The position numbers were made by a program, and so were the translations under genes. Positions 15,275 to 26,494 of a DNA stretch of 64,000 nucleotides are shown piece by piece. The notes beneath the pieces were generated by a model that was not told the origin of the DNA, did no database searches, and saw only the letters and a program-made list of their open reading frames with translations. This DNA comes from CAVUPF01 sp963777915. Its GTDB lineage: Bacteria; Actinomycetota; Thermoleophilia; Solirubrobacterales; 70-9. Every line of letters begins with the position of its first letter. Position 1 is the first letter of the stretch. The stretch spans positions 124,001 through 188,000 of the forward strand of contig CAVZSH010000005.1 of NCBI GenBank assembly GCA_963777915.1, written 5' to 3'.

Positions 15275-15443
15275 GCCCGGGTAGGAACAAAATCGGGTTC
15301 ATCGTGTCCATCGCCGTCACCTCCTGTCAACTCAGAAACTGCTTATTTTCAGGCAAAGCGCATTGGAAGCCGGCTGGAGCTAGGCCTTCGCGCGAGCTTC
15401 CCAAGCTCGAGGTTGCGTGTCGAGACCCGTCGTCCGCTTCCCC
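15275..15443. repeat. att arm plus degenerate tRNA-Gly 3' half (right border)
   Basis: 15390-15443 repeats the tRNA-Gly 3' half with a few substitutions and a one-base deletion in the T arm (GGTTGCGTGTCGAG for GGTCGCGGGTTCGAG). The 115 bases before it match 5177-5299 (GTAGGAACAAAATCGGG, CAGGCAAAGC, GAGCTAGGCCTT). It marks the outer right end of the island. Its greater decay suggests it is older than the internal copy. Confidence 0.8.
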
Positions 15444-15535
15444 GATACAGTCTCGACATGCCCGAGAAGACTTGTTTGTCTACATAAAATCGAGTAGGCT
15501 GTTTCTGGGTGAAGGTTTTCTGGAAGGAGACCGAC

Positions 15536-18439
15536 ATGAGGGCAAGGGCAGGAGTTCGGGGTTCGATCGCGGTGGTTATGGCGGTGCTGGGGTTCGTGTT
15601 TGTAACGCCCGCCCACGCTGTCGACATCATCGAAAGCCAGGAACCTGGAGGGCATGCCGAAACTGCCGCTGCAGGGTGGCAGGCGGGAACCTGCACTGCT
15701 GAACCGTGTTCGGCCGAAACGCCGGAACTCTTCTTTACCCAGGCCGCCGGGCATCCGCCGGACGGCTTCACGCAGATCATCGTCAAACACACGAGTCCGC
15801 TTCCGCTGACCGAAGAACCGGTCGGCAACCTGAAAACGGTCCTTGTCGATCTCCCGGCCGGCCTCAGCGTCAACCCCCAGGCGACGCCGCAGTGTGAACT
15901 CGTCAGCGAAAAATTCCCCTCCGGCGGTTGCCCGGCCGATACCCAGGTGGGAACCAGCGCCGTCACGGTCTCGAAAGCCGGCCTGCCGGTGGGACCTCTC
16001 TCGTTTCCGGTCTATAACCTGGTCCCCAGGCTTGGGGAACCGGCTCGCTTCGGTTTTGACCTTGACCTCACCTCGCTGATCTCGATCAATCTCGGCGAAG
16101 TTTTCCTCAACGCCGGAGTCGATTGGGAGGGCGACTACCACGAGTACTTCACGATTCACGTTCCGCCTGTCCCGGACGAAGCGGCCAAGATCCTCAAGGA
16201 TCGCCTCGTTTTCACCGGTACTACCGAAAACAGCGCCGGGGCCGGCAGGTTCCTGACCAACCCGAGCACCTGCGACAACCCCGAAGTCGAACCTTTCAAG
16301 CGGGACTACACCACCTTCCTGCATGCGGACTCGGTGGAAGAATTTGCCCCCGACGACGAATACGACGTGGCGGCTCCCGCCCCGCCTAGCGCTGCCTTCC
16401 TCGCCGGCTCTCAGGAAGTTAAGTCGCCGCTGCCGAAAGGGGCGAAGCCAGAAAACTGCGACAAAGTCCCGTTCAAACCCTCGACCTCGGTCGAACCCGG
16501 CACGACGCAGACCGACTCACCTGCAGGGGCGACCGTGAACGTCAAAGTCCCATTTGAACCTTCGGCGCCTGTCTACAACTCAAATGTCGAAGAAGCCCGG
16601 GTGACCTTGCCGCAGGGGATGGGCCTCAACCCCTCGGCCGCTAACGGACTGCAGGCCTGCACAAACGAACAATTCGGCAAAGGGACCAGGAACCCGGTCG
16701 CTTGTCCCGCCACATCGAAGATCGGCACCGTTTTAATCGACACTCCGCCGCTTCCCGACGGAACCCTGACCGGTAACGTGTATCTAGGGCAGCAGCTGAG
16801 TGCGGACCCCGAATCGGGCGAAGAGTTCCGGGTATTCCTCGACGCCGAGTCGGCGAGCCGTGGGCTCTCGATCCGCTTGATCGGCAATGTCATCGCCAAT
16901 CGCCAGACCGGCCAGCTCACCGCGGTGGTCCATGATGCCCCGCAACTGCCGTTCGATTCCGTCCAGGTCAAGCTCGAAGGAGGGCCAAAGGCGACGCTGA
17001 CCAGCCCACCTACCTGTGGGCCCAACGCGACGACGCACTCGATGGCGGCATGGTCTGGGACAACGGACGGCGGTCCGCAGGACAAAGGCTTCACGCTGAC
17101 CAGCGCCCCCGGCGGCGGCGCCTGCGCCAAAACGCTGGCTGAACGCCCCTTCGCACCTAGCTTCGCCGCCAAGACGACCAACCCGAAAGGCGGCGCCTAT
17201 AGCCAGTTCAACGTCAACGTCGAACGCGCCGAAGACAACCAGGAGCTGAAAGGCGTCAACCTGATCCTGCCGCCGGGTCTGAGCGCCAAATTGGCCGGCG
17301 TCAGCTACTGCCCCGAAGCGGCGATTGCGGCCGCGGGCGCCAACAGCGGCACCTCCGAGCTAGCCAAATCGAGTTGTCCTGAAAACAGCCTGATCGGCAG
17401 CGCCACGGTCGACGCCGGCAGCGGCCCCTCGCCCATACAAATCACCGGTAAGGCCTTCCTCGCAGGCCCCTACAACGGGGCACCTCTCTCCCTGGTAGTC
17501 GTCACCCCCGCCACGGCCGGGCCCTTCGATCTCGGCACGGTCGTGGTGCGGGTGGCGCTGCACCTAAACCCGGAAACGGCCCAGGTCGAAGCGACCTCGG
17601 ACCCGATCCCTCACGTTTTCGGTGGTGCCCTGCTCGACATCGACAAGATCTCGGTGAACCTCGAACGCAAACAGTTCGCGCTCAACCCCACCAACTGCTC
17701 GCCGATGGCGGTAGACGGGACGCTGCGGGGAGGCGGGGCAGACCCGACCAACCCAGCGGCCTTCAGCTCTGACCCCGTCTCAAGCCCGTTCCAGGTGAGC
17801 GACTGTGGGTCGCTCGGCTTCAGCCCGAAGCTGTACCTGCGCCTCTACGGTGGCACTCACCGGGCAAAGAGCCCGAAATTGCGGGCGGTGCTCGAGGCCC
17901 ACGAAGGCGACGCCAACATCAGCCGCGTCGCGGTCACCCTTCCGAGCGCACTCTTTCTCAATCAGAGCAGCCTGGCCAAAATCTGCACTCGGGTGCAGTT
18001 CGCCGCCAACGCCTGCCCTGCCGAATCGATTTACGGCTTCGCTCGGGCAGAAACGCCGCTGCTCGCAAAGCCCTTAGAAGGGCCGGTCTACCTGCGCTCT
18101 TCGAGCAACCAGCTGCCTGACCTCGTCGTCGCCCTGAACGGGCAGGTTGATATCGACCTGGATGGCCGCATCGACAGCATCCACGGCGGCATCCGCAATC
18201 GCTTCGAAACCATCCCCGACGTGCCGGTGTCGAAGTTTGTCCTCACCATAAGGGGGGGCAAGCGCGGCTTGTTGGTCAACTCTCGCAATCTTTGCCAGGC
18301 ACAGCCCAAAGCGATCGTCAGGATCAGGGCCCAGAACGGCAAGAAGGCGAACTCGCGGCCAAAGCTGCGGACCGCGTGCAAGCGCTACGGGAAGGCTCGC
18401 AGGCGTAGGGCAAGCGCCGCCGCTGACCGGCGCCGTTAG
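15536..18439 (+). CDS. Very large secreted protein, paralogue A
   Basis: The start is the ATG at 15536 behind GGAAGGAG. A signal peptide (ARAGVRGSIAVVMAVLGFVF, cleavage after AHA) precedes a ~940-residue exported part without membrane helix. It contains repeated block motifs such as LSVNPQATPQC, CPADTQVGTSA, VTLPQGMGLNPSAANGLQ, RLIGNVIANRQTGQLTAVV, and CPENSLIGSATV with GKAFLAGPYNGAPLSLVVV. Paired cysteines recur through the length. The tail is very basic (KRYGKARRRRASAAADRR). It is clearly homologous to the next gene. No enzymatic domain is recognised. Such multi-copy proteins are frequent in Solirubrobacterales-like genomes (recalled, not checked). Glutamate is written mostly as GAA, unlike neighbouring genes that use GAG. 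Confidence 0.85.
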   Translation: MRARAGVRGSIAVVMAVLGFVFVTPAHAVDIIESQEPGGHAETAAAGWQAGTCTAEPCSAETPELFFTQAAGHPPDGFTQIIVKHTSPLPLTEEPVGNLKTVLVDLPAGLSVNPQATPQCELVSEKFPSGGCPADTQVGTSAVTVSKAGLPVGPLSFPVYNLVPRLGEPARFGFDLDLTSLISINLGEVFLNAGVDWEGDYHEYFTIHVPPVPDEAAKILKDRLVFTGTTENSAGAGRFLTNPSTCDNPEVEPFKRDYTTFLHADSVEEFAPDDEYDVAAPAPPSAAFLAGSQEVKSPLPKGAKPENCDKVPFKPSTSVEPGTTQTDSPAGATVNVKVPFEPSAPVYNSNVEEARVTLPQGMGLNPSAANGLQACTNEQFGKGTRNPVACPATSKIGTVLIDTPPLPDGTLTGNVYLGQQLSADPESGEEFRVFLDAESASRGLSIRLIGNVIANRQTGQLTAVVHDAPQLPFDSVQVKLEGGPKATLTSPPTCGPNATTHSMAAWSGTTDGGPQDKGFTLTSAPGGGACAKTLAERPFAPSFAAKTTNPKGGAYSQFNVNVERAEDNQELKGVNLILPPGLSAKLAGVSYCPEAAIAAAGANSGTSELAKSSCPENSLIGSATVDAGSGPSPIQITGKAFLAGPYNGAPLSLVVVTPATAGPFDLGTVVVRVALHLNPETAQVEATSDPIPHVFGGALLDIDKISVNLERKQFALNPTNCSPMAVDGTLRGGGADPTNPAAFSSDPVSSPFQVSDCGSLGFSPKLYLRLYGGTHRAKSPKLRAVLEAHEGDANISRVAVTLPSALFLNQSSLAKICTRVQFAANACPAESIYGFARAETPLLAKPLEGPVYLRSSSNQLPDLVVALNGQVDIDLDGRIDSIHGGIRNRFETIPDVPVSKFVLTIRGGKRGLLVNSRNLCQAQPKAIVRIRAQNGKKANSRPKLRTACKRYGKARRRRASAAADRRR

Positions 18440-18451
18440 CGCCGGAGGTTG

Positions 18452-18513
18452 GTGGCGCTTGATCAGATGCTCGCTGAGCGGTACAGTGTGAGGTGGGAGA
18501 AATCAAGCGCCAC
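18452..18513. promoter_or_regulatory. 12-bp inverted repeat upstream of secreted paralogue B
   Basis: GTGGCGCTTGAT (18452-18463) and ATCAAGCGCCAC (18502-18513) are exact reverse complements separated by 38 bases, in the gap between the two giant genes. Folded, they would form a long stem either ending transcription of the first gene or shaping the 5' leader of the second, whose AAGGAGGAG ribosome binding site lies at about 18545. No T-run follows, so an intrinsic terminator is not evident. The role is open. Confidence 0.5.
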
Positions 18514-18556
18514 GCAGGGGCGGCGAGCCGTCCAGCAGTTACATAAGGAGGAGTAA

Positions 18557-21307
18557 ATGGCAAGGCGCTTGTCGATCGTAGTTGCGGTAATGGCCTTGGG
18601 TGCTGTATTTGCGGCACCGGCGGCGCACGCCGAATTTGGCATCGCAAGCTGGCAGGCGCTGACGTGTGCCGAAAATGAAGATAGCCCAGCGACACCGAAT
18701 CTCCCTCCACTAGCCCAGTCGCCTAACCAATGCACCGCAAGCACCCCCTCGAAGTTCTTCACTCAGGCGGCCGGACACCCCAACTGGGCCGTTACGGACT
18801 TCACCCTCAATAACGCGGGCGGTTTCCCGGAAGGCTTCGTCAAAGACATTGTCGTCGAAAGCCCAGAAGGGCTGAGCGTCAATCCAGAGGCCACGCCTCA
18901 ATGCACTATCGACCAGTTGAAAGTGAATAAATGTCCGGCCAATACCCAGGTCGGGACCAACTATCTGACCGTCTCCGTCTCCGAACCACCGTGTCCTTGC
19001 GCCCAGGAGCGGGTAGCGCTTCCCGTCTACAACATGGTGCCCTTCGAAGGGGTGCCGTCGATGGTGGCGTTCCTTACCGAAACCGGAGCGACCTTCATCG
19101 TCGGATCGCTCGATCCGGTCGATCAGCATGTCACCTTCACGATCACAAACGTTCATCCGCCCTCGGCAGGGCCCCCTGCAAGCCCACCGATCGTCGGATC
19201 CCGGCTCGTATTCGACGGGCAGGCTGGCAACGGGACCTACCTGACGATGCCCAGCAACTGCGCGGGCGGTCAGACGACCAAACTTAAAGTCGATTCGTAT
19301 GGCCCCCCGTATGCACTCGAAAGCTTGTCTGCTGAAGAATCGTTCACGACCTCGGTAGGTGGCGAAAACTGCGCAGCGGTGCCGTTCGAACCGACGATTG
19401 CCGTCACCCCGCAGGGCGGCGCGGTGGACTCACCCGAAGCGACCACAGTCAACGTGGGGATCCCGTTCGATCCCACGGAACCGATCGCGAACTCATATCT
19501 AAAGACGGCCAAAGTCACGTTGCCCGAAGGGATGGGCATCAACCCCTCCTCGGCTAACGGCCTTGTGGCCTGCACCGACGAAGAGTTCCACAAGGGGACC
19601 AACAACGAAATCGAATGTCCTGAAGCTTCGAAGATTGGCACGGTTGAAGTGCAGACGCCCTCGCTGCCTGCGGACTCGCTCGGTGGCACCATCTACGTTG
19701 GCAAGCCGCTCAGCAACAACCCGAGCAGCGGCGAACAATTCCGGATGTTCATCTACGTCACGTCCGCCCGCTACGGGGTCAACGTGCGCTTGATCGGAAA
19801 GCTGTTCCCGAACCTGAATACGGGCCAGCTCACCGCCGTCATAGACGAAAACCCCCAGGCGACGTTCAGTTCCTTCAAGCTGCGCTTCAACGGCGGTCCG
19901 AACGGGACGCTGACCACGCCCGGCATCTGTGGTCCGAACACGACGACCACCCAGCTGACCCCTTGGTCTGGCAACGCGGACGCCACCCCGTCCGGGAGCT
20001 TCACCCTCACCAGCAACCCGAGCGGCGGTAGTTGCCCGAAAACACTGGCCGAACGCCCGTTCGCGCCCAGCTACACCGCTGCTTCGGACAGCACCAAGGC
20101 TGGTTCCTACAGCCCGCTCCGGGTCCACATCGGTCGCCCTGACGGTCAGCAGGAGCTGAAGGGGGTCAACGTCACGCTGCCCCCGGGCCTTACAGGCAAG
20201 CTCGCCGGGATCTCCTACTGCTCTGAAGCTGAGCTCAGCGCGGCTGCGGCAAGCAGCGGCGCCGCCGAGCAGGCGAGCCCTAGCTGCCCGGCCGAAAGCA
20301 TGATAGGGACGACCTCCACGGAAGCAGGGACGGGGACCAATCCCTTAAAGATCGCCGGCAAGGCCTATCTCGCCGGTCCCTACAAGGGAGCCCCGCTGTC
20401 GATGGCGGTGATCACGCCGGCCGTGGCCGGGCCATACGACCTCGGCACGGTCGTCGTCAGGGTCGCCCTGTTCGTCAACCCCGAAACCGCCCAGATCCAC
20501 GCGGTCTCCGACCCGATCCCAGACGTGTTCGGCGGGGTCAAGCTAGATCTCCGCGCGATCGACATCAACCTCGAACGCAGCAATTTCATGCGCAACCCGA
20601 CGAACTGCAGCGCCTTCGCTACCACCGGCACCCTGAGCGGCGGAGGCGCCGATCCGACCAACCCGGCGGCGTTCAGCTCCTATGCGGTGTCGGCGCCCTA
20701 CCAGGCCACCGCCTGCAACACGCTCGGCTTCAAGCCGAAGCTGTTTACGCGGCTGCTCGGCGGACGCAAGACGACCTACCGGGCTCAGCACCCTCAGCTC
20801 CGGGCGATCCTCGAAGCGCGCGAAGGCGACGCCAACCTAAGCCGCGCCGCACTGACCCTGCCCCACGCTCTGTTCCTCGACCAAAGCCACATCATGACCG
20901 TGTGCACGAGGCCGCAGCTGGCTGCGCAGGAATGCCCGTCCTCGTCGGTCTACGGCCAGGCTGAAGCAAAGACCCCGCTGCTTAGCGCCAAGTTGAAGGG
21001 GCCGGTCTATCTGGTCTCCTCCGGACGCAAGCTGCCCGACCTGGTCGCCGATCTGCGTGGCCAGGTCAACGTCCAGCTGCACGGGGTGATCAGCTCACCG
21101 AGTGGCGGGATCAAGACCGTCTTTAACCCGGTCCCCGACGTCCCGGTGAGCAAGTTCACCCTGCTGATGGACGGCGGCAAGAAGGGCCTCTTGGTCAACT
21201 CGACGAACCTCTGCAAGAAGCCCTTGAGCTCGGTCATGAACCTGAAGGCCCAAAACGGCAAGAAGGTCACCAACCACCGCCTTCCGCTCAAGGTGAGCGG
21301 CTGCTAG
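18557..21307 (+). CDS. Very large secreted protein, paralogue B
   Basis: A 916-residue protein starting at ATG 18557, 7 bases after a strong AAGGAGGAG site. The signal peptide is ARRLSIVVAVMALGAVFAAP with AHA cleavage. Shared blocks with paralogue A include KFFTQAAGHP, LSVNPEATPQC, VTLPEGMGINPSSANGLV, CPEASKIGTVEVQTPSLP, LIGKLFPNLNTGQLTAV, AERPFAPSY and GKAYLAGPYKGAPLSMAVI, in the same order, so the pair arose by tandem duplication. The basic C-terminal tail of A is absent. No transmembrane anchor is seen; the protein is presumably secreted or wall-associated. Glu is overwhelmingly GAA. Function is unknown. Confidence 0.85.
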   Translation: MARRLSIVVAVMALGAVFAAPAAHAEFGIASWQALTCAENEDSPATPNLPPLAQSPNQCTASTPSKFFTQAAGHPNWAVTDFTLNNAGGFPEGFVKDIVVESPEGLSVNPEATPQCTIDQLKVNKCPANTQVGTNYLTVSVSEPPCPCAQERVALPVYNMVPFEGVPSMVAFLTETGATFIVGSLDPVDQHVTFTITNVHPPSAGPPASPPIVGSRLVFDGQAGNGTYLTMPSNCAGGQTTKLKVDSYGPPYALESLSAEESFTTSVGGENCAAVPFEPTIAVTPQGGAVDSPEATTVNVGIPFDPTEPIANSYLKTAKVTLPEGMGINPSSANGLVACTDEEFHKGTNNEIECPEASKIGTVEVQTPSLPADSLGGTIYVGKPLSNNPSSGEQFRMFIYVTSARYGVNVRLIGKLFPNLNTGQLTAVIDENPQATFSSFKLRFNGGPNGTLTTPGICGPNTTTTQLTPWSGNADATPSGSFTLTSNPSGGSCPKTLAERPFAPSYTAASDSTKAGSYSPLRVHIGRPDGQQELKGVNVTLPPGLTGKLAGISYCSEAELSAAAASSGAAEQASPSCPAESMIGTTSTEAGTGTNPLKIAGKAYLAGPYKGAPLSMAVITPAVAGPYDLGTVVVRVALFVNPETAQIHAVSDPIPDVFGGVKLDLRAIDINLERSNFMRNPTNCSAFATTGTLSGGGADPTNPAAFSSYAVSAPYQATACNTLGFKPKLFTRLLGGRKTTYRAQHPQLRAILEAREGDANLSRAALTLPHALFLDQSHIMTVCTRPQLAAQECPSSSVYGQAEAKTPLLSAKLKGPVYLVSSGRKLPDLVADLRGQVNVQLHGVISSPSGGIKTVFNPVPDVPVSKFTLLMDGGKKGLLVNSTNLCKKPLSSVMNLKAQNGKKVTNHRLPLKVSGC

Positions 21308-21375
21308 GGCTGAAACGAAACTGCGGCAGCGGAGGCCAGGCACCGACGCGGCGGGCGAACTAGCCTCCCACCTCG

Positions 21376-22404
21376 GTGCCGCCGACGCTCTCCCTTCTAA
21401 TCGTCGCCTGGAACAGCCGCGAGGAGCTGGAGCGGACGCTGCCCGCGCTGCTCCCCGAGTTGCGCGAGGGCGATGAGCTGATCGTCATCGACAACGGCTC
21501 CAGCGACGGAACCGAGGAGGTCGTCCGCTCGCTGGCCCCGACCGCGCGCCTGCTTTACATGGGGCGCAACGCGGGGTTTGCCGGCGGCTGTAACGCGGGC
21601 GCCGCCGTGGCGCAGGGTGAGTTGCTCGTCGTCCTCAACCCCGACGCGGCGCCGCGACCGGGCTTCGGCGAGGCGATCCGCCGGCCATGGGTGCAGGAGC
21701 GCGGCTGGGCCGCCTGGCAGGCGCTGGTCGCCGATCGGGGCGGCACGCGGATCAACTCGTCCGGTAATCCCGTTCACTTCACCGGGATCGTCTGGGCAGG
21801 CGGGCACGGCCGCCCGATCGCCGCGGCGCCACCCCCCGCAGAGGTCACCGCCCTCTCCGGCGCCTGCCTGGCGATCCCGCGCCGTGCCTGGGAGGCGCTC
21901 GGCGGCTTCCCCGAGCCCTTCTTCCTCTACCACGAGGACGTCGACCTCTCGCTGCGCCTGCGGTTGCGCGGCGGCGCGCTCGGCATCGAGCCGGCCGCGG
22001 TGGTCGACCACGACTACGAGTTCGGCGGCCGCGAGCAGAAGTGGCGCTGGCTGGAGCGCAACCGCTGGGCCTTCCTGATCCGCGTCTACCCGGCGAGCCT
22101 GCTCGCGCTGCTCACTCCGGCGCTCCTCGCCACCGAGCTGGCGCTGGTCTGGGTCTCGATCGGCGGGGGGTGGGGGAGACAGAAGCTCGCAGCGATGCTC
22201 GACGTGATCCGCTGGCTGCCGCGCCTGCTGCGCGAGCGGCGCGAGGTGCAGGCGACTCGCACCGTCAGCGCGGCCCGCTTCGCATCCTGGCTCAGCGCCG
22301 ACCTCGACTCACCTTTCATCGGCGCTGCCGCCCGCTCCATCCCGCTCCGCTTCGCCCTGCGCGCCTACTGGCGCGCGGTTCGCCTCTTGCTCGGTCCCCC
22401 CTGA
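21376..22404 (+). CDS. Family 2 glycosyltransferase
   Basis: From GTG 21376 the 342-residue protein shows the GT2 fold. LSLLIVAWNSREELERTLP is followed by LIVIDNGSSDGTEEVV, GRNAGFAGGCNAG and VVLNPDAAPRPGF (the DxD-equivalent), then ALSGACLAIPRRAWEALGGF and FLYHEDVDLSLRLRLRG, with the ED base. This is the rhamnosyltransferase-like group that extends cell-wall or surface glycans from nucleotide sugars. The C-terminal third contains hydrophobic helices (LLALLTPALLATELALVWVS) suggesting membrane association. It follows the giant secreted proteins on the same strand, with no proof of a shared role. Confidence 0.88.
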   Translation: MPPTLSLLIVAWNSREELERTLPALLPELREGDELIVIDNGSSDGTEEVVRSLAPTARLLYMGRNAGFAGGCNAGAAVAQGELLVVLNPDAAPRPGFGEAIRRPWVQERGWAAWQALVADRGGTRINSSGNPVHFTGIVWAGGHGRPIAAAPPPAEVTALSGACLAIPRRAWEALGGFPEPFFLYHEDVDLSLRLRLRGGALGIEPAAVVDHDYEFGGREQKWRWLERNRWAFLIRVYPASLLALLTPALLATELALVWVSIGGGWGRQKLAAMLDVIRWLPRLLRERREVQATRTVSAARFASWLSADLDSPFIGAAARSIPLRFALRAYWRAVRLLLGPP

Positions 22405-22406
22405 GG

Positions 22407-23123
22407 TCAGTTCGGCTGCGCAGTTGGGCGGATCAGGATCTCGTTGACGTCGACGCCCTCGCGTTGGGTAAGCGCGAACATCACCGCCTTGGCGATGTCC
22501 TCATCTCTCAACGCCCACTCACCGGGGCTGTTCTCAAAGAACGGTGTGTCGACCATGCCTGGCTCGATCAGGGTGACGCGGATCGCGTGGTTTTGGTGCA
22601 TCTGGCGGAGCTCGGCCCGCAGCGCCTCGCCGATCGCCGTCGCTGCCCACTTGGTCGCCGAGTAAAGCGAGCCGGGCAGCGCCCGGCGGCCGGCCACCGA
22701 GCTGGTGATCACGACGTGCCCGTCACCGCGCTCCAACAGGTGCGGAAGGGTGGCCCGGATCGTCAGCGCGACGCCATAGACATTCGTGAGAACCATCGAT
22801 CGCCAGTGCTCGACTGACTCCTCGAGGAAGCCGCGCGAGGCGCCGAAGCCGGCGTTGGCGAAGACCGAGTCCACCCGGCCGAAGCGCTCCAGGGCGGCCG
22901 CTGTCATCGCCTCCACCTGGTCCCACTCGGTCACGTCGCAGCGGACCGCGAGCGCCCGCTCCTCCCCGCCAAGCTCCTGAACGAGTCCCTGCAGCGGCTC
23001 CAGCCGCCGCGCCGCCAGGACCAGCCGGTGGCTGGCGGCGGCTGCCCGGGCGCTCGCCGCGCCGATGCCGCTGCTGGCCCCGGTGATCAGCAGTACCGGA
23101 TCGCTTGAGTCGCTCCCCGCCAT
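22407..23123 (-). CDS. Short-chain dehydrogenase/reductase
   Basis: A 238-residue classical SDR with LLITGASSGIGAASARAAA at the N-terminus, FANAGFGASRG, the catalytic Ser in VVITSSVAGRRALPG and YSATKWA (YxxxK). The residues after the Lys (RVTLIEPGMVDTPFFEN) are standard. All catalytic residues are present; it should reduce or oxidise a small carbonyl/alcohol with NAD(P)(H). It converges with the glycosyltransferase and is divergent from ccmE. The substrate is not predictable. Confidence 0.87.
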   Translation of the reverse strand: MAGSDSSDPVLLITGASSGIGAASARAAAASHRLVLAARRLEPLQGLVQELGGEERALAVRCDVTEWDQVEAMTAAALERFGRVDSVFANAGFGASRGFLEESVEHWRSMVLTNVYGVALTIRATLPHLLERGDGHVVITSSVAGRRALPGSLYSATKWAATAIGEALRAELRQMHQNHAIRVTLIEPGMVDTPFFENSPGEWALRDEDIAKAVMFALTQREGVDVNEILIRPTAQPN

Positions 23124-23188
23124 CGCGGCGATTCTGCCAGATCGCCGACACCACCTCCGGAGCCCAGCCTTGCGATAATCACCGGCTC

Positions 23189-23595
23189 GTGGATCCTCAG
23201 CGCAAGAGGAAGATCCGGTTGGTGGTCGCGCTCAGCGCCGCGGTGCTGCTCTCCGTGGCGCTGATCTACACGTCGTTCACCGCCTCGACCGAGGCGAAAG
23301 ATCCTTCCCAGCTGCTCAGTGCCACCCCCAACACCAGCTACGACATGACCGGCACGGTTGTCCCCGGCTCCGTCCACCAACGCGGTGGGAGCCTGCGCTT
23401 CCGCGTCGCCGACCACGAAGGCGAAGCGGGAGGCGTTCCGGTCAGCTACAGCGGCGCCGTCCCCGATCCGTTTCGCGGCGGCCGCCAGATCGTCCTCACC
23501 GGAGAGATGAAGCACGGCACCTTCGTCGGACAATCGAACACCCTGATCACCAAGTGCCCGTCGAAGTTCACCGCCCAGGAAGCTGATCAAAAAGA

Positions 23596-23599
<4 letters not shown>
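23189..23599 (+). CDS. ccmE: Cytochrome c maturation heme chaperone CcmE
   Basis: The 136-residue protein from GTG 23189 has one N-terminal membrane anchor (IRLVVALSAAVLLSVALIYT) and the OB-fold body of CcmE (YDMTGTVVPGSVHQRGGSLR, IVLTGEMKHGTFVG). CcmE carries heme covalently and passes it to CcmF-dependent ligation. The heme-attachment site is normally HxxxY, or CxxxY in a variant known from some bacteria and archaea; here it reads KCPSKFTA, that is C with Phe at the Tyr position. The stop overlaps the ccmF start (ATGA). A start at GTG 23189 removes an unsupported 28-residue extension. Confidence 0.88.
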
Positions 23600-26006
<2,407 letters not shown>

Positions 26007-26010
<4 letters not shown>

Positions 26011-26234
26011 CTGATCTTCAGCAGCAGGAAGGTGTTGAGGACGAAGAGGATCGCGAAGAAGATCGTGGCGCGATCCAGATTGCGCTCGACCATCGAGCCG
26101 CCGCCGAAAGAGCTGCCGCCGCCGCCGATGCCGAAGGCGCCCGATAGCCCCGTGTCTTTGCCCGAGTGCAAGAGCACCAGGAAGATGAGGACGACGGAGA
26201 TGATCACCTGCAAGACGCCGAAGATCGTGTACAC
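26007..26234 (-). CDS. secG: Protein translocase subunit SecG
   Basis: The 75-residue protein from GTG 26234 has two membrane helices (IFGVLQVIISVVLIFLVLLH and TIFFAILFVLNTFLLLK). They flank the family-defining loop HSGKDTGLSGAFGIGGGGSS. SecG assists the SecYE channel during preprotein export. Length and layout match actinobacterial SecG. The gene converges with ccmF, their ends overlapping by 4 bases. It appears monocistronic here. Confidence 0.93.
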
Positions 26235-26338
26235 AGCTGCGAAGTGTAGCCGCCGGGGGCCGCTGCAGGCCGACGCCGGGATAGCTGGTCAAGTTTGAGT
26301 CCAGGAGGCCAATTAGGACCGGGGGATAGGCTGTCTCT

Positions 26339-26494
26339 ATGGCAACGAAATCATTGAAGGAGTGCCCGGTCTGCAACGAGCAGACGCCCCATGCCAGTAT
26401 CGATGCCGATAGCCAGGTCGGCGAGGACACCTTTGGGCCAACGATCCTCGGCTGGATCTGCTCAAAGTGCGGCGCCCGTAGCAGGGTTGTTTAG
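26339..26494 (+). CDS. Small zinc-ribbon protein
   Basis: A 51-residue ORF starts at ATG 26339 and ends with TAG at 26492-26494. It contains two CxxC knuckles: KECPVCNEQTPHASIDA near the N-terminus and LGWICSKCGARSRVV at the C-terminus. Spaced about 34 residues apart, they would bind one zinc ion. Such mini zinc ribbons are usually nucleic-acid or protein binders. The ORF is too short for most gene finders, but the four-Cys pattern makes it credible. No operon partner is adjacent. Confidence 0.6.
   Translation: MATKSLKECPVCNEQTPHASIDADSQVGEDTFGPTILGWICSKCGARSRVV

Larger units (their letters stand above)
2950..15443. mobile_element. Composite integrated element(s) at tRNA-Gly
   Basis: The element is bounded on the left by the 3' half of tRNA-Gly (2950-3008) and on the right by a degenerate copy at 15390-15443. 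A perfect internal copy at 5300-5358 splits it into two units (3.0-5.36 kb and 5.36-15.44 kb). A ~120 bp arm precedes both downstream copies. Contents fit an old integrative conjugative element: a TraA/MobF fragment abutting the internal att copy, sigma and ABC fragments, several toxin-antitoxin loci and cargo enzymes. No intact integrase or conjugation gene remains, so it is probably immobile. Boundaries rest on the repeats; the order of events is inference. Confidence 0.75.
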
